Of a stretch of 52,869 nucleotides of DNA, positions 1 to 8,531 are shown piece by piece. Under the pieces are notes generated by a model. That model saw only the letters and a program-made list of their open reading frames with translations. It was not told where the DNA came from and did not search any database. The DNA comes from an uncultured Pelagibacteraceae bacterium. GTDB lineage: Bacteria; Pseudomonadota; Alphaproteobacteria; Pelagibacterales; Pelagibacteraceae. The position numbers were made by a program, and so were the translations under genes. How positions within the stretch are numbered: position 1 is the stretch's first letter; every line of letters begins with the position of its first letter. The stretch is from NCBI GenBank assembly GCA_902539035.1, contig CACBHL010000005.1:1-52869 (forward strand), in the 5' to 3' direction.

Positions 1-1257
1 AAACCATCCATCCTCTGAAATATTTATTATAAAATCAAAATCTGAATTATTAAAAATTTTTCCAGAATAAATTATTTCATAGCATATTAAAGGCAGAAAT
101 TTTAATGAAGAATTATCGTTATTAATTTTTATTATATTCCTTTCATGGCCTTTTGAATAAGACTGGTAATTATTAGTTAAAGTTTTTAAACCAATATTTT
201 TAAGTATATTTTCTAGTGGCAAAAACTCTCCAAATGGCACAAGATTAATTTTATTATATGTGTACAATAAATTTAAGCTGTGATCATATACTGACAGAGA
301 GTTGAAATATTTAACTTCACCTTTTTCAATAGATTTACTGTTTATGCCGATAACAAATAAGTGATTTTCATTAAAATTTTTTTGGAATAACGATTTATAT
401 TCTATTAATTTTTCTTGAGAAATACCTGGTAAAATTCCCTCCGGCCAAACAAAAATAATTTTTTCATTTTTATCAGGTTTGCTAATTTCAATTAAATCTT
501 CAATTGCTTTTACGGGATCAATATTATAATAAAATCTGTCTAAATTAATATTAGAGCTAATAATCCTGACTTTAAAATCAATAGAATTTTTTTTAATTTC
601 ATTAAAAAGCTTTTTAGAGTGAGATCCATAAAAGTAAAAAATAATTGTAGTTATCAGAAAAAATATACAGATCCATATGTCAGTTCTGTTATCTCTTAAA
701 ATGAATACTGCTGGACTTATAAATAAAGAAATACAAAATAAATTAAATCCATAGGTGCCAATAATAGAGGTAATGTTCAAAATTTCTAAATGATTTGAAA
801 AACTATAAGCAATTAAATTCCATGGAAATCCTGTTAAGATAAATCCTCTGATGAACTCAACCAGACCAAAAATTAAAGAAAAAAGAAAGAACGATGAAAT
901 TATTTTTTTTGGTTTAAAAATAAAAAATAAAAAAGAAATAATACCATAAAACAACGCTAAAAAAGCCGGGATGAGAACTAATGTTATAGGTATCAAAAAC
1001 TTAAAACTTTCATCGAAAGTCAATGAAATTGATATCCAATAAAGATTTGTAATAAAATAACCAAAACCAAATAGCCAGCCGTATAAAAAATATAGTTTTT
1101 TATTTCTGTTTTCTTTTAACCTCTTTATTAAAAAAGCAAAAAATAAACCTAGGGTAATAAAGTTAATAATAATATAGTTAAAAGGTGGCAAACTTAGAGA
1201 TGTTGCTGCTCCAAGAAATATTAAAAATAAAAATTCAATATACGTTTTTTTAATCAA
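1..1257 (-). CDS. lnt: Apolipoprotein N-acyltransferase, C-terminus cut by window edge
   Basis: This inner-membrane enzyme adds the third acyl chain to the N-terminal cysteine of lipoproteins. The 419 visible codons start with hydrophobic membrane segments (about residues 5-210), followed by a nitrilase-like domain. The expected catalytic triad is visible: Glu273 in WPEG, Lys336 in YNKINLVPFGE and Cys392 in LPLICYE. The frame runs off the window in the family motif SEDGWF. No ATG is available near the front, so I take the TTG at 1257, one base after the ybeY stop. It is last in the tsaB-fur-miaB-phoH-ybeY-lnt minus-strand run. In many alphaproteobacteria a corC/tlyC gene sits between ybeY and lnt; here there is none. 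The family call is firm; the start codon is an inference. Confidence 0.95.
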   Translation of the reverse strand, partial: MIKKTYIEFLFLIFLGAATSLSLPPFNYIIINFITLGLFFAFLIKRLKENRNKKLYFLYGWLFGFGYFITNLYWISISLTFDESFKFLIPITLVLIPAFLALFYGIISFLFFIFKPKKIISSFFLFSLIFGLVEFIRGFILTGFPWNLIAYSFSNHLEILNITSIIGTYGFNLFCISLFISPAVFILRDNRTDIWICIFFLITTIIFYFYGSHSKKLFNEIKKNSIDFKVRIISSNINLDRFYYNIDPVKAIEDLIEISKPDKNEKIIFVWPEGILPGISQEKLIEYKSLFQKNFNENHLFVIGINSKSIEKGEVKYFNSLSVYDHSLNLLYTYNKINLVPFGEFLPLENILKNIGLKTLTNNYQSYSKGHERNIIKINNDNSSLKFLPLICYEIIYSGKIFNNSDFDFIINISEDGWF

Positions 1258-1258
1258 A

Positions 1259-1720
1259 TTATTTAATTTTAGAAATTACAGACTTATATATTTGCCCTTC
1301 TTCTTTTAACATTTTCATATAATCCTTATTTTTTTTATGATCGAAACCTAGGAGATGCAGAAACCCATGAATAAATATTTTGATCACTTTTTCATTAAAA
1401 AGTTTTTTATTTATTAATTGAGGTTTGTTCATAAAATTATAACTAATGATTATATCTCCTAAATAAGTTTGTTTTGAAATCCTTACCTTTTTAGTTGTTG
1501 GAAAGGATAAAATATCTGTAGGCTTATTTTTTTTTCTAAAAATTTTATTTAATTTTTGAATATTTTTATTATTTGAAAGTAGTAAAGAAAAACTCACTTT
1601 TTTATTTAAAAACTTATATTTTTTTGGGAAAGCATTACAGATTTTTTGAAAAAAAAGATCTTTATTTTTAAGCCTTTTTGACCAAGCCTTCTCCTCTGAG
1701 AAGACATTTATATTAATCAT
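1259..1720 (-). CDS. ybeY: Endoribonuclease YbeY (rRNA maturation factor)
   Basis: YbeY is a zinc-dependent endoribonuclease for 16S rRNA 3'-end maturation and 70S ribosome quality control. The 153-residue protein has the normal family length. It ends with the diagnostic metal site HGFLHLLGFDH, with His118, His122 and His128 as zinc ligands. The upstream segment with PTDILSFP is also characteristic. Its start overlaps the end of phoH by 8 bp, so the two are probably translationally coupled, as in the common phoH-ybeY pair. No frameshift or unusual residue is seen. Confidence 0.96.
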   Translation of the reverse strand: MININVFSEEKAWSKRLKNKDLFFQKICNAFPKKYKFLNKKVSFSLLLSNNKNIQKLNKIFRKKNKPTDILSFPTTKKVRISKQTYLGDIIISYNFMNKPQLINKKLFNEKVIKIFIHGFLHLLGFDHKKNKDYMKMLKEEGQIYKSVISKIK

Positions 1721-2708
1721 TCTTTGAATAAGCTTTTACAATTTTAGAAACAAGCGGATGTCTTACTACATCAGAGTGATCAAAATCGATAACCGATATC
1801 TCATTCAAATGTCCTAATAATTGTTTTGAACGCACTAATCCTGACATGTTTTTATTTGGCAAATCTATTTGGCTAGGATCACCATTAACTACAATTTTTG
1901 AATTTTCTCCAATACGTGTTAAAAACATTTTAATTTGAGTATCTGTAGCGTTCTGGGCTTCGTCCAAAATCGCAAATGAATTTTTTAAAGTTCGCCCTCT
2001 CATAAAGGCTAATGGAGCAATTTCTATATCACCTATTTCAATCATCCTTTGAATTTTTTCAAAATCAAAAAGATCATAGAGGGAGTCATATAAAGGCCTT
2101 AGGTATGGATCTACTTTCTCCTTCATATCTCCTGGTAAAAATCCCAAACGCTCACCTGCCTCAACTGCTGGTCTTGATAAAATAATTCTATCAATTTTTT
2201 TCTCTAACAACATTGTCAATCCTACAGCAACTGCTAAAAAGGTTTTTCCAGTCCCCGCGGGGCCAGCTGAAATTACAATATCGCTTTGTCTGAGAGCTCT
2301 TACATAATCTTTTTGTTTTTCAGATCTTGGAATTATAGATTTTTTTGGTGTTTTGATTATATCAGTAACGTTGTTATTTTTAACTTTTTCATTAATCATA
2401 AATTTATCTACTGAAGAAACTAAATCTTTGTTCTCTATACTTCCATTATTAATGAACTGATTAGCTAAAAACTGTATTGCATTTTTTAATGTTTCATTCT
2501 TTTCTGGGGTTGATTTAATTAATATTGAGTTTCCTCTAGAATACAAACTACAGTTTGTTAATTTCTCTAACTCTTGTAAATTTTGATTAAATTCACCTAC
2601 AACACCCATCAACAAATCATTATCATGAAATATAACACTTAAAGAGTTATTATCGGAGTAAACAAATTTTAGAGATGGATCAATATTTTTATTTGTTATG
2701 CTGCTCAA
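1713..2708 (-). CDS. phoH: PhoH-like ATPase
   Basis: This is a PhoH-family P-loop ATPase (YbeZ type), cytoplasmic and thought to act with YbeY in RNA metabolism; its exact activity is not settled in the literature. The 331-residue protein has a small N-terminal RNA-binding-like region, then Walker A GPAGTGKT at residues 149-156 and a Walker B segment with FAILDEAQN. The C-terminal family motif around VVRHPLV is present. It lies 3 bp after miaB and overlaps ybeY by 8 bp, supporting a single transcript fur-miaB-phoH-ybeY-lnt. Confidence 0.95.
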   Translation of the reverse strand: MSSITNKNIDPSLKFVYSDNNSLSVIFHDNDLLMGVVGEFNQNLQELEKLTNCSLYSRGNSILIKSTPEKNETLKNAIQFLANQFINNGSIENKDLVSSVDKFMINEKVKNNNVTDIIKTPKKSIIPRSEKQKDYVRALRQSDIVISAGPAGTGKTFLAVAVGLTMLLEKKIDRIILSRPAVEAGERLGFLPGDMKEKVDPYLRPLYDSLYDLFDFEKIQRMIEIGDIEIAPLAFMRGRTLKNSFAILDEAQNATDTQIKMFLTRIGENSKIVVNGDPSQIDLPNKNMSGLVRSKQLLGHLNEISVIDFDHSDVVRHPLVSKIVKAYSKND

Positions 2709-2711
2709 TTG

Positions 2712-4040
2712 TTATGCTACCTTTTTATCTAAATCTTCAACAATTTCACCAAATAAGGTGGTTCTATTAAATTTTTTAATTTTTACTGGAACAATTTTTC
2801 CAATATGCTCTTTGTTACCATTGAATATTACTGATGTCATATACTCAGATCTACCAAAAGTTTGGGTTTTGTCATCAGTTAAATTTTCTACTAGCACCTC
2901 TATTGTTTGGTTTTTAAATAATTTATTTCTATTAATCTGATTTTCATATAGTTTATTTTGAATATTTTCTAATCTCTGCATCAAAATTTTTTTGTCAATT
3001 AATTCTAAATCAAAAGCAACCGTTCCTGGTCTAGCGCTGAAAATAAAAGAATAGGAGTTAATAAAGTTTATTTTTTCAATCAGAGTTAATGTATTTTTAA
3101 AATCATCTTCTTGTTCTCCAGGATAACCAATAATAAAATCACTTGAAAATTCTATTTTATTATTAATATTTTTTAATTTTTCAAAAATATAAAAATAATC
3201 TTTAATAGTGTGCTTTCTATTCATTAATTTTAAAATTTTATCAGATCCACTTTGTACAGGTAAATGAACAAGTGGCATTAATTTTTGAGAACTTTTATAA
3301 ACATCTATCAAGTCTTCTGTCATATCTTTTGGGTGAGAGGTGGTATACCTAATTCTTTTAATATCTGGTATTTTTTCTATTTCCATAATCAAATTAGACA
3401 ATCTGTTTATACCGTCGTTATAAGCATTAACATTTTGTCCAAGTAGTATTATCTCCTTAGTACCTTTTTCAGATAAATATTTGGCCTCATCTATAATTTG
3501 TTGAAAAGGCCTTGAGTATTCAGGTCCTCTTGTATAAGGCACAACACAGAAATGACAAAATTTATCGCAACCTTCTTGAATAGTTAAGAATGAAGATACT
3601 TTTTCAGCTTCATTTTTAATTTTACTGAAGTATTTAAATTTAGATACAGGATCAAATTCTGTTTCTTCTGATTTCTTTTTTTTTTGTTCGTAATTTAATA
3701 TAGTATCATTGATTTTGTGATAGGATTGAGGGCCAACTACTAAATCAATATAAGGTTCACGTTTTAACATTTCCTGATTTTCAGCTTGCGCAACACAACC
3801 AGCAATAATTACTAATGGCTTTTGTTTTGATCGAAAAATTTTTTTAACTCTACCTATCTCGTGGTAAACTTTTTCTTTTGCCTTATCCCTTATATGACAG
3901 GTATTTAGAAGATAGCAATTTGCATCCTTATAATTACCTGTTTTTTCGAAACCTATTTTTTTTACCGAGTCATATATTCTATTTGAGTCGTACTCATTCA
4001 TTTGACAACCAAATGTTTTGATAAATATTTTTCGTGACAT
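2712..4040 (-). CDS. miaB: tRNA-2-methylthio-N6-isopentenyladenosine synthase MiaB
   Basis: MiaB is a radical-SAM methylthiotransferase that converts i6A37 to ms2i6A37 in tRNAs. I take the ATG at 4040, 4 bp after the fur stop, giving 442 residues. An in-frame start at 4067 would add nine residues overlapping fur and is less likely. The N-terminal UPF0004 domain shows its cluster cysteines (Cys12, Cys48, Cys82). The radical-SAM cluster CxxxCxxC is Cys158, Cys162 and Cys165, followed by VVPYTRG. A C-terminal TRAM domain (GRSEYMTSV onward) completes the expected order. Nothing is missing. Confidence 0.97.
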   Translation of the reverse strand: MSRKIFIKTFGCQMNEYDSNRIYDSVKKIGFEKTGNYKDANCYLLNTCHIRDKAKEKVYHEIGRVKKIFRSKQKPLVIIAGCVAQAENQEMLKREPYIDLVVGPQSYHKINDTILNYEQKKKKSEETEFDPVSKFKYFSKIKNEAEKVSSFLTIQEGCDKFCHFCVVPYTRGPEYSRPFQQIIDEAKYLSEKGTKEIILLGQNVNAYNDGINRLSNLIMEIEKIPDIKRIRYTTSHPKDMTEDLIDVYKSSQKLMPLVHLPVQSGSDKILKLMNRKHTIKDYFYIFEKLKNINNKIEFSSDFIIGYPGEQEDDFKNTLTLIEKINFINSYSFIFSARPGTVAFDLELIDKKILMQRLENIQNKLYENQINRNKLFKNQTIEVLVENLTDDKTQTFGRSEYMTSVIFNGNKEHIGKIVPVKIKKFNRTTLFGEIVEDLDKKVA

Positions 4041-4044
4041 TTTA

Positions 4045-4455
4045 TTAGGATTTCTTCTTAACCCCATAAAGTTCTAATTTATGATCTACCAGAGTATATC
4101 CATATTTTTCTGCAACTTTCTTCTGAAGTTTCTCAATTTCATCATCAACAAACTCTATAATTTCACCGGACTTTACATCAATTAAATGATCGTGATGTCC
4201 TTCATTCAACTCTTCATACCTAGCTTTTCCACCTTTAAACTCATGCTTTGTTAAAATTCCAGACTCCTCAAATAATTTAACTGTTCTATAAACCGTAGCA
4301 ATACTAATTTTTGAATCAATTTTAGAAACTCTGTTATATAATTCATCTACATCTGGGTGATCAGAAGACTCGGACATAACTTGGGCAATTATTTTTCTTT
4401 GATCAGTTAATTTAACTCCTTTGGATAAACATTTTTCCTCTATTGTTTCTGACAT
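4045..4455 (-). CDS. fur: Fur-family metal-responsive transcriptional regulator
   Basis: A 136-residue Fur-family repressor: a winged-helix DNA-binding half (SIATVYRTVKLFEESG) followed by a dimerisation/metal half with the HHDH motif (His87, His88, His90). The CxxC pairs of the structural zinc site in E. coli-type Fur are absent, as in many alphaproteobacterial Fur/Mur proteins. It could therefore respond to iron or manganese; sequence alone does not decide. It heads the miaB-phoH-ybeY-lnt run and follows tsaB by 9 bp. Alphaproteobacteria often have rimI between tsaB and fur; here it is missing. Confidence 0.92.
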   Translation of the reverse strand: MSETIEEKCLSKGVKLTDQRKIIAQVMSESSDHPDVDELYNRVSKIDSKISIATVYRTVKLFEESGILTKHEFKGGKARYEELNEGHHDHLIDVKSGEIIEFVDDEIEKLQKKVAEKYGYTLVDHKLELYGVKKKS

Positions 4456-4464
4456 AATTCAATT

Positions 4465-4851
4465 CTAACTTAAATAAATAGGTTTAATCAAATTTTTTTT
4501 AATTTTAAATTTGTCACACAAATTAGGTATATCCTCATATTTTATATCTTTTTGATCCTTGAAATCATCAAAACTATAACAATAATAATCAATTCTCTTT
4601 GAAAGATTCAATGCTTTAACTAATGATAAAGAGTTTCTAATGCCTGCAAAGCTACCTGGGCCTCTGTTTACATATATTTTGCTAATATCGCCTAATTTCA
4701 ATCTATTTAAATATAAAAAATCCTTAACAATTAAAGTCAATTTCTCATAATTAATTTTAGTATTCTCTTTAGTAATATTATAAATATCATCTTTAGTGAT
4801 GATCATTAAAAATATTTTTTCACTTGCAACATCAATTACTAGCTTATTCAT
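4465..4851 (-). CDS. tsaB: Short TsaB-like protein (tRNA t6A biosynthesis)
   Basis: TsaB is the non-catalytic ASKHA-fold partner of TsaD in making threonylcarbamoyl-A37 in tRNA. Starting at the ATG at 4851 gives 128 residues beginning LVIDVAS (phosphate-1-like loop), with the hallmark GPGSFAGIR at residues 64-72 and a C-terminal KPIYLS resembling the family's end. Typical TsaB is about 220-230 residues, so most of the second subdomain is gone. The gene is open throughout, which suggests lineage-specific reduction rather than decay. Its first 53 bp overlap the divergent deacetylase gene. Family assignment is good; full function is inferred. Confidence 0.82.
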   Translation of the reverse strand: MNKLVIDVASEKIFLMIITKDDIYNITKENTKINYEKLTLIVKDFLYLNRLKLGDISKIYVNRGPGSFAGIRNSLSLVKALNLSKRIDYYCYSFDDFKDQKDIKYEDIPNLCDKFKIKKNLIKPIYLS

Positions 4852-5860
4852 AATTATTTTATATTCTAATATTAGTTCTAAAGCAGATGAAAATAATATC
4901 AAATACTATTCAAAAGATGAGGGAATTCTATCAATTATGTATCATCGTTTTAATGAAACTAAATATCCATCAACAAATATTCAAATGGAAATTTTTAAAG
5001 AACATATTAGAATTATTAAAGACTCAGATTTCAAATTTCATAATCCTGATAAATTTGAGGAGCGATTTAATAGAATAAAATTAAAAAAAGAAATATTAAT
5101 TACTATTGATGATGCATTTGAGTCCTTTTATTTTGAAGCATGGCCATACCTAAAAAAAAATAAAATTCCATTCATATTATTTGTCTCAACTGAACCTGTA
5201 GGTAAAAATGGTTATATGACTTGGAGTCAAATAAGAGAAATTGAGAAAGAGTCTTTTGCTCTAATTGGACATCACTCACATAGTCATGATTACCTTATAG
5301 ATGAAACTAATGATAAATTTATATCAGATATTGAACAGGCAAATAAAATTTTTTTAAAAGAATTAAACTATATTCCAAATTTATTTTCATACCCATTTGG
5401 TGAATATTCAAAATTTATGAGAGATTATATTTCTAAAAATTTTGAATTTGCTTTTGGTCAACATTCTGGTGTTATTGATGTAAACAAGGATAAATTTGAA
5501 TTACCAAGATTTCCAATTAATGAAAAGTATGGAGAATTAAAAAGATTCAAGTCAATCATAAATTATTTTCCATTAGAATATAAAAAATTGTTACCTTTAG
5601 AAAAACAATTAACAAAATCAACAAATCCACCAAAATTTGTGGTTGAATTTTTTGATGAACAGAAAAATTTAAATAAAATCAATTGTTATTCAAATGAGGC
5701 AAATACTTGGGCAAAATCAAATACTAGCTTTTCTAATAATACTCTAACAATTAAATTTAGAGCACCATTTGCGCCAAGAAGAGGAAGAGTAAATTGTTCT
5801 CTTAATGATAATGGTAAATGGAGATGGTTTGGAATTCAATTTCCAATAAAAAAAAATTAA
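4799..5860 (+). CDS. Secreted polysaccharide deacetylase (NodB-like)
   Basis: A carbohydrate-esterase-4-type deacetylase, probably periplasmic or secreted. An N-terminal hydrophobic signal (about residues 8-29) precedes the domain. NodB motifs are visible: ITIDDAF (residues 101-107, metal/catalytic Asp pair), HHSHSHD (His159 and His163 as metal ligands) and FSYPFGE (about 196-202). The last roughly 90 residues form a separate C-terminal part I do not recognise. I choose the ATG at 4799; a GTG directly before it at 4796 is also possible. Either start lies inside the divergent tsaB coding region. The substrate (peptidoglycan or exopolysaccharide) is unknown. Its tail overlaps the next, convergent gene by 4 bp. 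Confidence 0.88.
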   Translation: MIIKNIFSLATSITSLFIIILYSNISSKADENNIKYYSKDEGILSIMYHRFNETKYPSTNIQMEIFKEHIRIIKDSDFKFHNPDKFEERFNRIKLKKEILITIDDAFESFYFEAWPYLKKNKIPFILFVSTEPVGKNGYMTWSQIREIEKESFALIGHHSHSHDYLIDETNDKFISDIEQANKIFLKELNYIPNLFSYPFGEYSKFMRDYISKNFEFAFGQHSGVIDVNKDKFELPRFPINEKYGELKRFKSIINYFPLEYKKLLPLEKQLTKSTNPPKFVVEFFDEQKNLNKINCYSNEANTWAKSNTSFSNNTLTIKFRAPFAPRRGRVNCSLNDNGKWRWFGIQFPIKKN

Positions 5861-6930
5861 ATTAAACTTTCTAAGTCCTTGCTAGAAGGCAGTAGCCGAG
5901 CTTCATCAAAATCTTTTAAATTGTTCTGAGTAATTATTTTCTGAATTACTTCGACATACTCAGTGCCTGTTTCTGCATACTTATCTAGGTGATTAGATAA
6001 AATTAAACTATCAATTGGTTTATTTCTATTTCTAAACTCTGTTCTTGCTTTTCTCAAATTTTTATAAGATGAGTGAGTATTAAGATTCCTTAAATATGCT
6101 CTAACAGAAAGCTGTAAGCTATGAAATTTCATAACTTTATGTTCCTCTCCTTTTTCAGCGTTTTTAGGTTTCAATCCATCACCAGACCATGTCCATTGAC
6201 CAAATAAAGCATTACCTTTCAGAGCAAACCTAGATGTTCCCCATCCAGTTTCTTTAGCTGCTTGGGCTATTGCCAATGAAACAGGGACCTCGTCCATTCT
6301 AATTTTTAAAGTTGAAAGATCATTTTGTCTCACACCATACTGTTTATATTTTTTTTCTAACCACTTATTTTCAATATCTGTGTTACTGTTCTTACTTAAA
6401 ATAGCAAATAGTCTTTTTCTATCTATTCTAATTTTGTTATTTTCTTTAACTATTAAAGGTAAAACAATTTTAATAAACATGTCTTTCTTTTTTTTCGTAT
6501 TATCAATTTTCTTAATCTCATTGGGAAGTAAACCAATCTTGATTGGCTTTACTAATTTTGTATCTCTTACTTCGTCCAAATCATATTTTACTTCTTCAAA
6601 CAGAGCATTGATCTCCGAGGTAGTATATCTTACAAGGTTTATTTCAGAATTATTTTCTTCTAAAATATCATAAAGAAGATCTATCTCATCGCTTTGCGCC
6701 CATGTATTATCTTCATCAAAATTCTTACCTTTGTTTAAGGTGCTGTTTAAAATATTTTTGGAGTTATTTGTAAACTCTTTATTATTAAAATTTTTATCTG
6801 CAAAATTAATAAAGATTGGTGCAATATAAAAAAATGATATCACAAGAAAGGTACTTAAAAAAAATCTTGAAAATGTATTTGCGATTTTATTTTTTGCTCT
6901 TTTGTGGCTTTTTGTAAACTTTAAATTCAT
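5857..6930 (-). CDS. Bax-like glucosaminidase-domain protein, membrane-anchored
   Basis: A 357-residue envelope protein with a basic N-terminus, one membrane anchor (about residues 22-43), a charged, low-complexity linker and a C-terminal glucosaminidase domain. The motif VSLAIAQAAKETGWG with candidate catalytic Glu227, then GNALFGQWTW, matches the E. coli Bax / FlgJ C-terminal family that cleaves the peptidoglycan glycan strand. The domain therefore probably faces the periplasm. It lies 3 bp downstream of the Nfu gene on the same strand and meets the deacetylase tail-to-tail, so two cell-wall-type enzymes adjoin. Substrate and physiological role are not shown by sequence. Confidence 0.88.
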   Translation of the reverse strand: MNLKFTKSHKRAKNKIANTFSRFFLSTFLVISFFYIAPIFINFADKNFNNKEFTNNSKNILNSTLNKGKNFDEDNTWAQSDEIDLLYDILEENNSEINLVRYTTSEINALFEEVKYDLDEVRDTKLVKPIKIGLLPNEIKKIDNTKKKKDMFIKIVLPLIVKENNKIRIDRKRLFAILSKNSNTDIENKWLEKKYKQYGVRQNDLSTLKIRMDEVPVSLAIAQAAKETGWGTSRFALKGNALFGQWTWSGDGLKPKNAEKGEEHKVMKFHSLQLSVRAYLRNLNTHSSYKNLRKARTEFRNRNKPIDSLILSNHLDKYAETGTEYVEVIQKIITQNNLKDFDEARLLPSSKDLESLI

Positions 6931-6933
6931 AAT

Positions 6934-7473
6934 TTATATAGCAACCACCTCTTTGACTTCAGGTAGGTAGTGACATAAAAGATTTTGAACACCTTGTTTT
7001 AAAGTCAGTGTAGAACTAGGACATCCAGAACAACTACCCTGTAATTGCACTTTAACAACACCATCTTTAAATTCTTTAAACTTAATATCTCCACCATCTC
7101 TAGCAACAGCTGGCCTTATTTTTTGATCCAAAATTTTTACTATTTTTTTCTCTATTTCATCATAGCTAGACACTTCTTCTTTCACATTTTCATCAATAAC
7201 AAAATCTTTTCCATCAGAATAAAAGTCATTTATCAAAGAAATTACTATGTGTTTTATGTCATCCCATTTTGTTTGATCGTTTTTATTTACGGATATAAAA
7301 TCTTGTCCTAAAAATATATTCTCAACCCCTTTGACAGATAAAATATTTTTTACTAATTCATTTTTAATTTCATCCTTATTATTAATTTCATAAGGGCCAC
7401 TATTAGAAACTTTCTTCCCAGGAAGAAATTTCAATGAATTTGGATTCGGAGTTACTTCAGTCTGTACAAACAT
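6934..7473 (-). CDS. Nfu-type iron-sulfur cluster carrier
   Basis: A 179-residue protein with two domains: an N-terminal Nfu_N domain (begins QTEVTPNPNSLKFLPG) and a C-terminal NifU-like domain containing GSCSGCPSS. The CxxC pair is Cys148 and Cys151, which at a dimer interface would bind a [4Fe-4S] cluster for delivery to apoproteins. Length and architecture match alphaproteobacterial and mitochondrial NFU1. It lies between trpS (52 bp upstream) and the Bax-like gene. Likely clients encoded in this window include MiaB and Nth, an inference from their clusters only. Confidence 0.95.
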   Translation of the reverse strand: MFVQTEVTPNPNSLKFLPGKKVSNSGPYEINNKDEIKNELVKNILSVKGVENIFLGQDFISVNKNDQTKWDDIKHIVISLINDFYSDGKDFVIDENVKEEVSSYDEIEKKIVKILDQKIRPAVARDGGDIKFKEFKDGVVKVQLQGSCSGCPSSTLTLKQGVQNLLCHYLPEVKEVVAI

Positions 7474-7525
7474 AAATTATATATAGTTTATATTTTAAAA
7501 ATTTAAACTTGATATTAAATTTTTG

Positions 7526-8527
7526 TTAAAAACCTACTATTTCTTTTATATTTTTAATCTTTTTTGATGCAATTTTATTGGCCCTTTCAACTCCGTCTAG
7601 AAGTATAGAATCAAGAAATGAATTGTCTTCAAGTAGTTTTTTAATTTCTTTAGATATTGGTATAATTTTACTAACTACCACCTCAGATAATTCATTTTTA
7701 AAATCTGAAAAATTCTTACCTGCATACTTTTTTATAGAAGTTTCAAATGTTGAATTATTTAAACTAGTATAAATTCCAATTAGATTTTGCGCCTCTGGTC
7801 TCCCCTCAAGCTCTTTTATATCTTTTGGCATTAGTAAGGGATCTGTTTTTGCTTTTTTAATTTTTGTGATGATCTGATCTTCGTCATCTGTTAAATTAAT
7901 TCTACTTAAATCAGATAATTCAGATTTACTCATTTTTTTTGATCCATCTTTTAAACTCATAATCCTGGAAAAGACTTTTTGAATTAGAGGCTCAGGAACT
8001 TTTAAAAAGTTCTCCACCCCAAAATCATTATTAAATTTTTGAGCTATATCTCTACATAACTCTAGGTGTTGCTTTTGATCATCTCCTACAGGAACATGAG
8101 TGGCATCATATAATAAAATATCGGCTGCCATTAAAACAGGATAAGAGTATAATCCAATGCTGGCTTTTTCCTTATCTTTTCCAGCTTTTTCTTTAAATTG
8201 TGTCATTCTATTTAGCCATCCCATACGAGCCACACAACTTAAGATCCAGGCAAATTCTGAGTGGGCTGCTACACCTGATTGGTTAAAAATTATACTTTTC
8301 TTAGGATCTATCCCACTAGCAACAAATGTTGCCACTGTTTCTCTAATATTTTTTTTTAATTCTTTTGGATCTTGTTTGATTGTTATTGCATGTAAATCTA
8401 CTACACAAAAAATACATTCATTTGCATCGTCATTGTTTAGTTCAACAAAATTTTTGATTGCTCCTAAATAATTACCAAGATGAAGATTGCCAGTTGGTTG
8501 AACACCCGAAAATATTTTTTTACTCAT
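7526..8527 (-). CDS. trpS: Tryptophanyl-tRNA synthetase
   Basis: A class I aminoacyl-tRNA synthetase that charges tRNA-Trp. The 333-residue length is normal. The HIGH-type signature is [12 protein letters not shown] at residues 11-22 and the KMSKS loop appears intact as SKKMSKSE near residue 198. The intervening region GVQ...[10 protein letters not shown] and [12 protein letters not shown] is typical of bacterial TrpRS. It follows murJ by 4 bp on the minus strand, an arrangement common in alphaproteobacteria (murJ-trpS). Confidence 0.98.
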   Translation of the reverse strand: MSKKIFSGVQPTGNLHLGNYLGAIKNFVELNNDDANECIFCVVDLHAITIKQDPKELKKNIRETVATFVASGIDPKKSIIFNQSGVAAHSEFAWILSCVARMGWLNRMTQFKEKAGKDKEKASIGLYSYPVLMAADILLYDATHVPVGDDQKQHLELCRDIAQKFNNDFGVENFLKVPEPLIQKVFSRIMSLKDGSKKMSKSELSDLSRINLTDDEDQIITKIKKAKTDPLLMPKDIKELEGRPEAQNLIGIYTSLNNSTFETSIKKYAGKNFSDFKNELSEVVVSKIIPISKEIKKLLEDNSFLDSILLDGVERANKIASKKIKNIKEIVGF

Positions 8528-8531
8528 AAAG

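Noticed and set aside
4041..4067. A longer MiaB start at 4067.
   Set aside because: It would add nine residues overlapping fur, whereas the ATG at 4040 begins at the normal family start.
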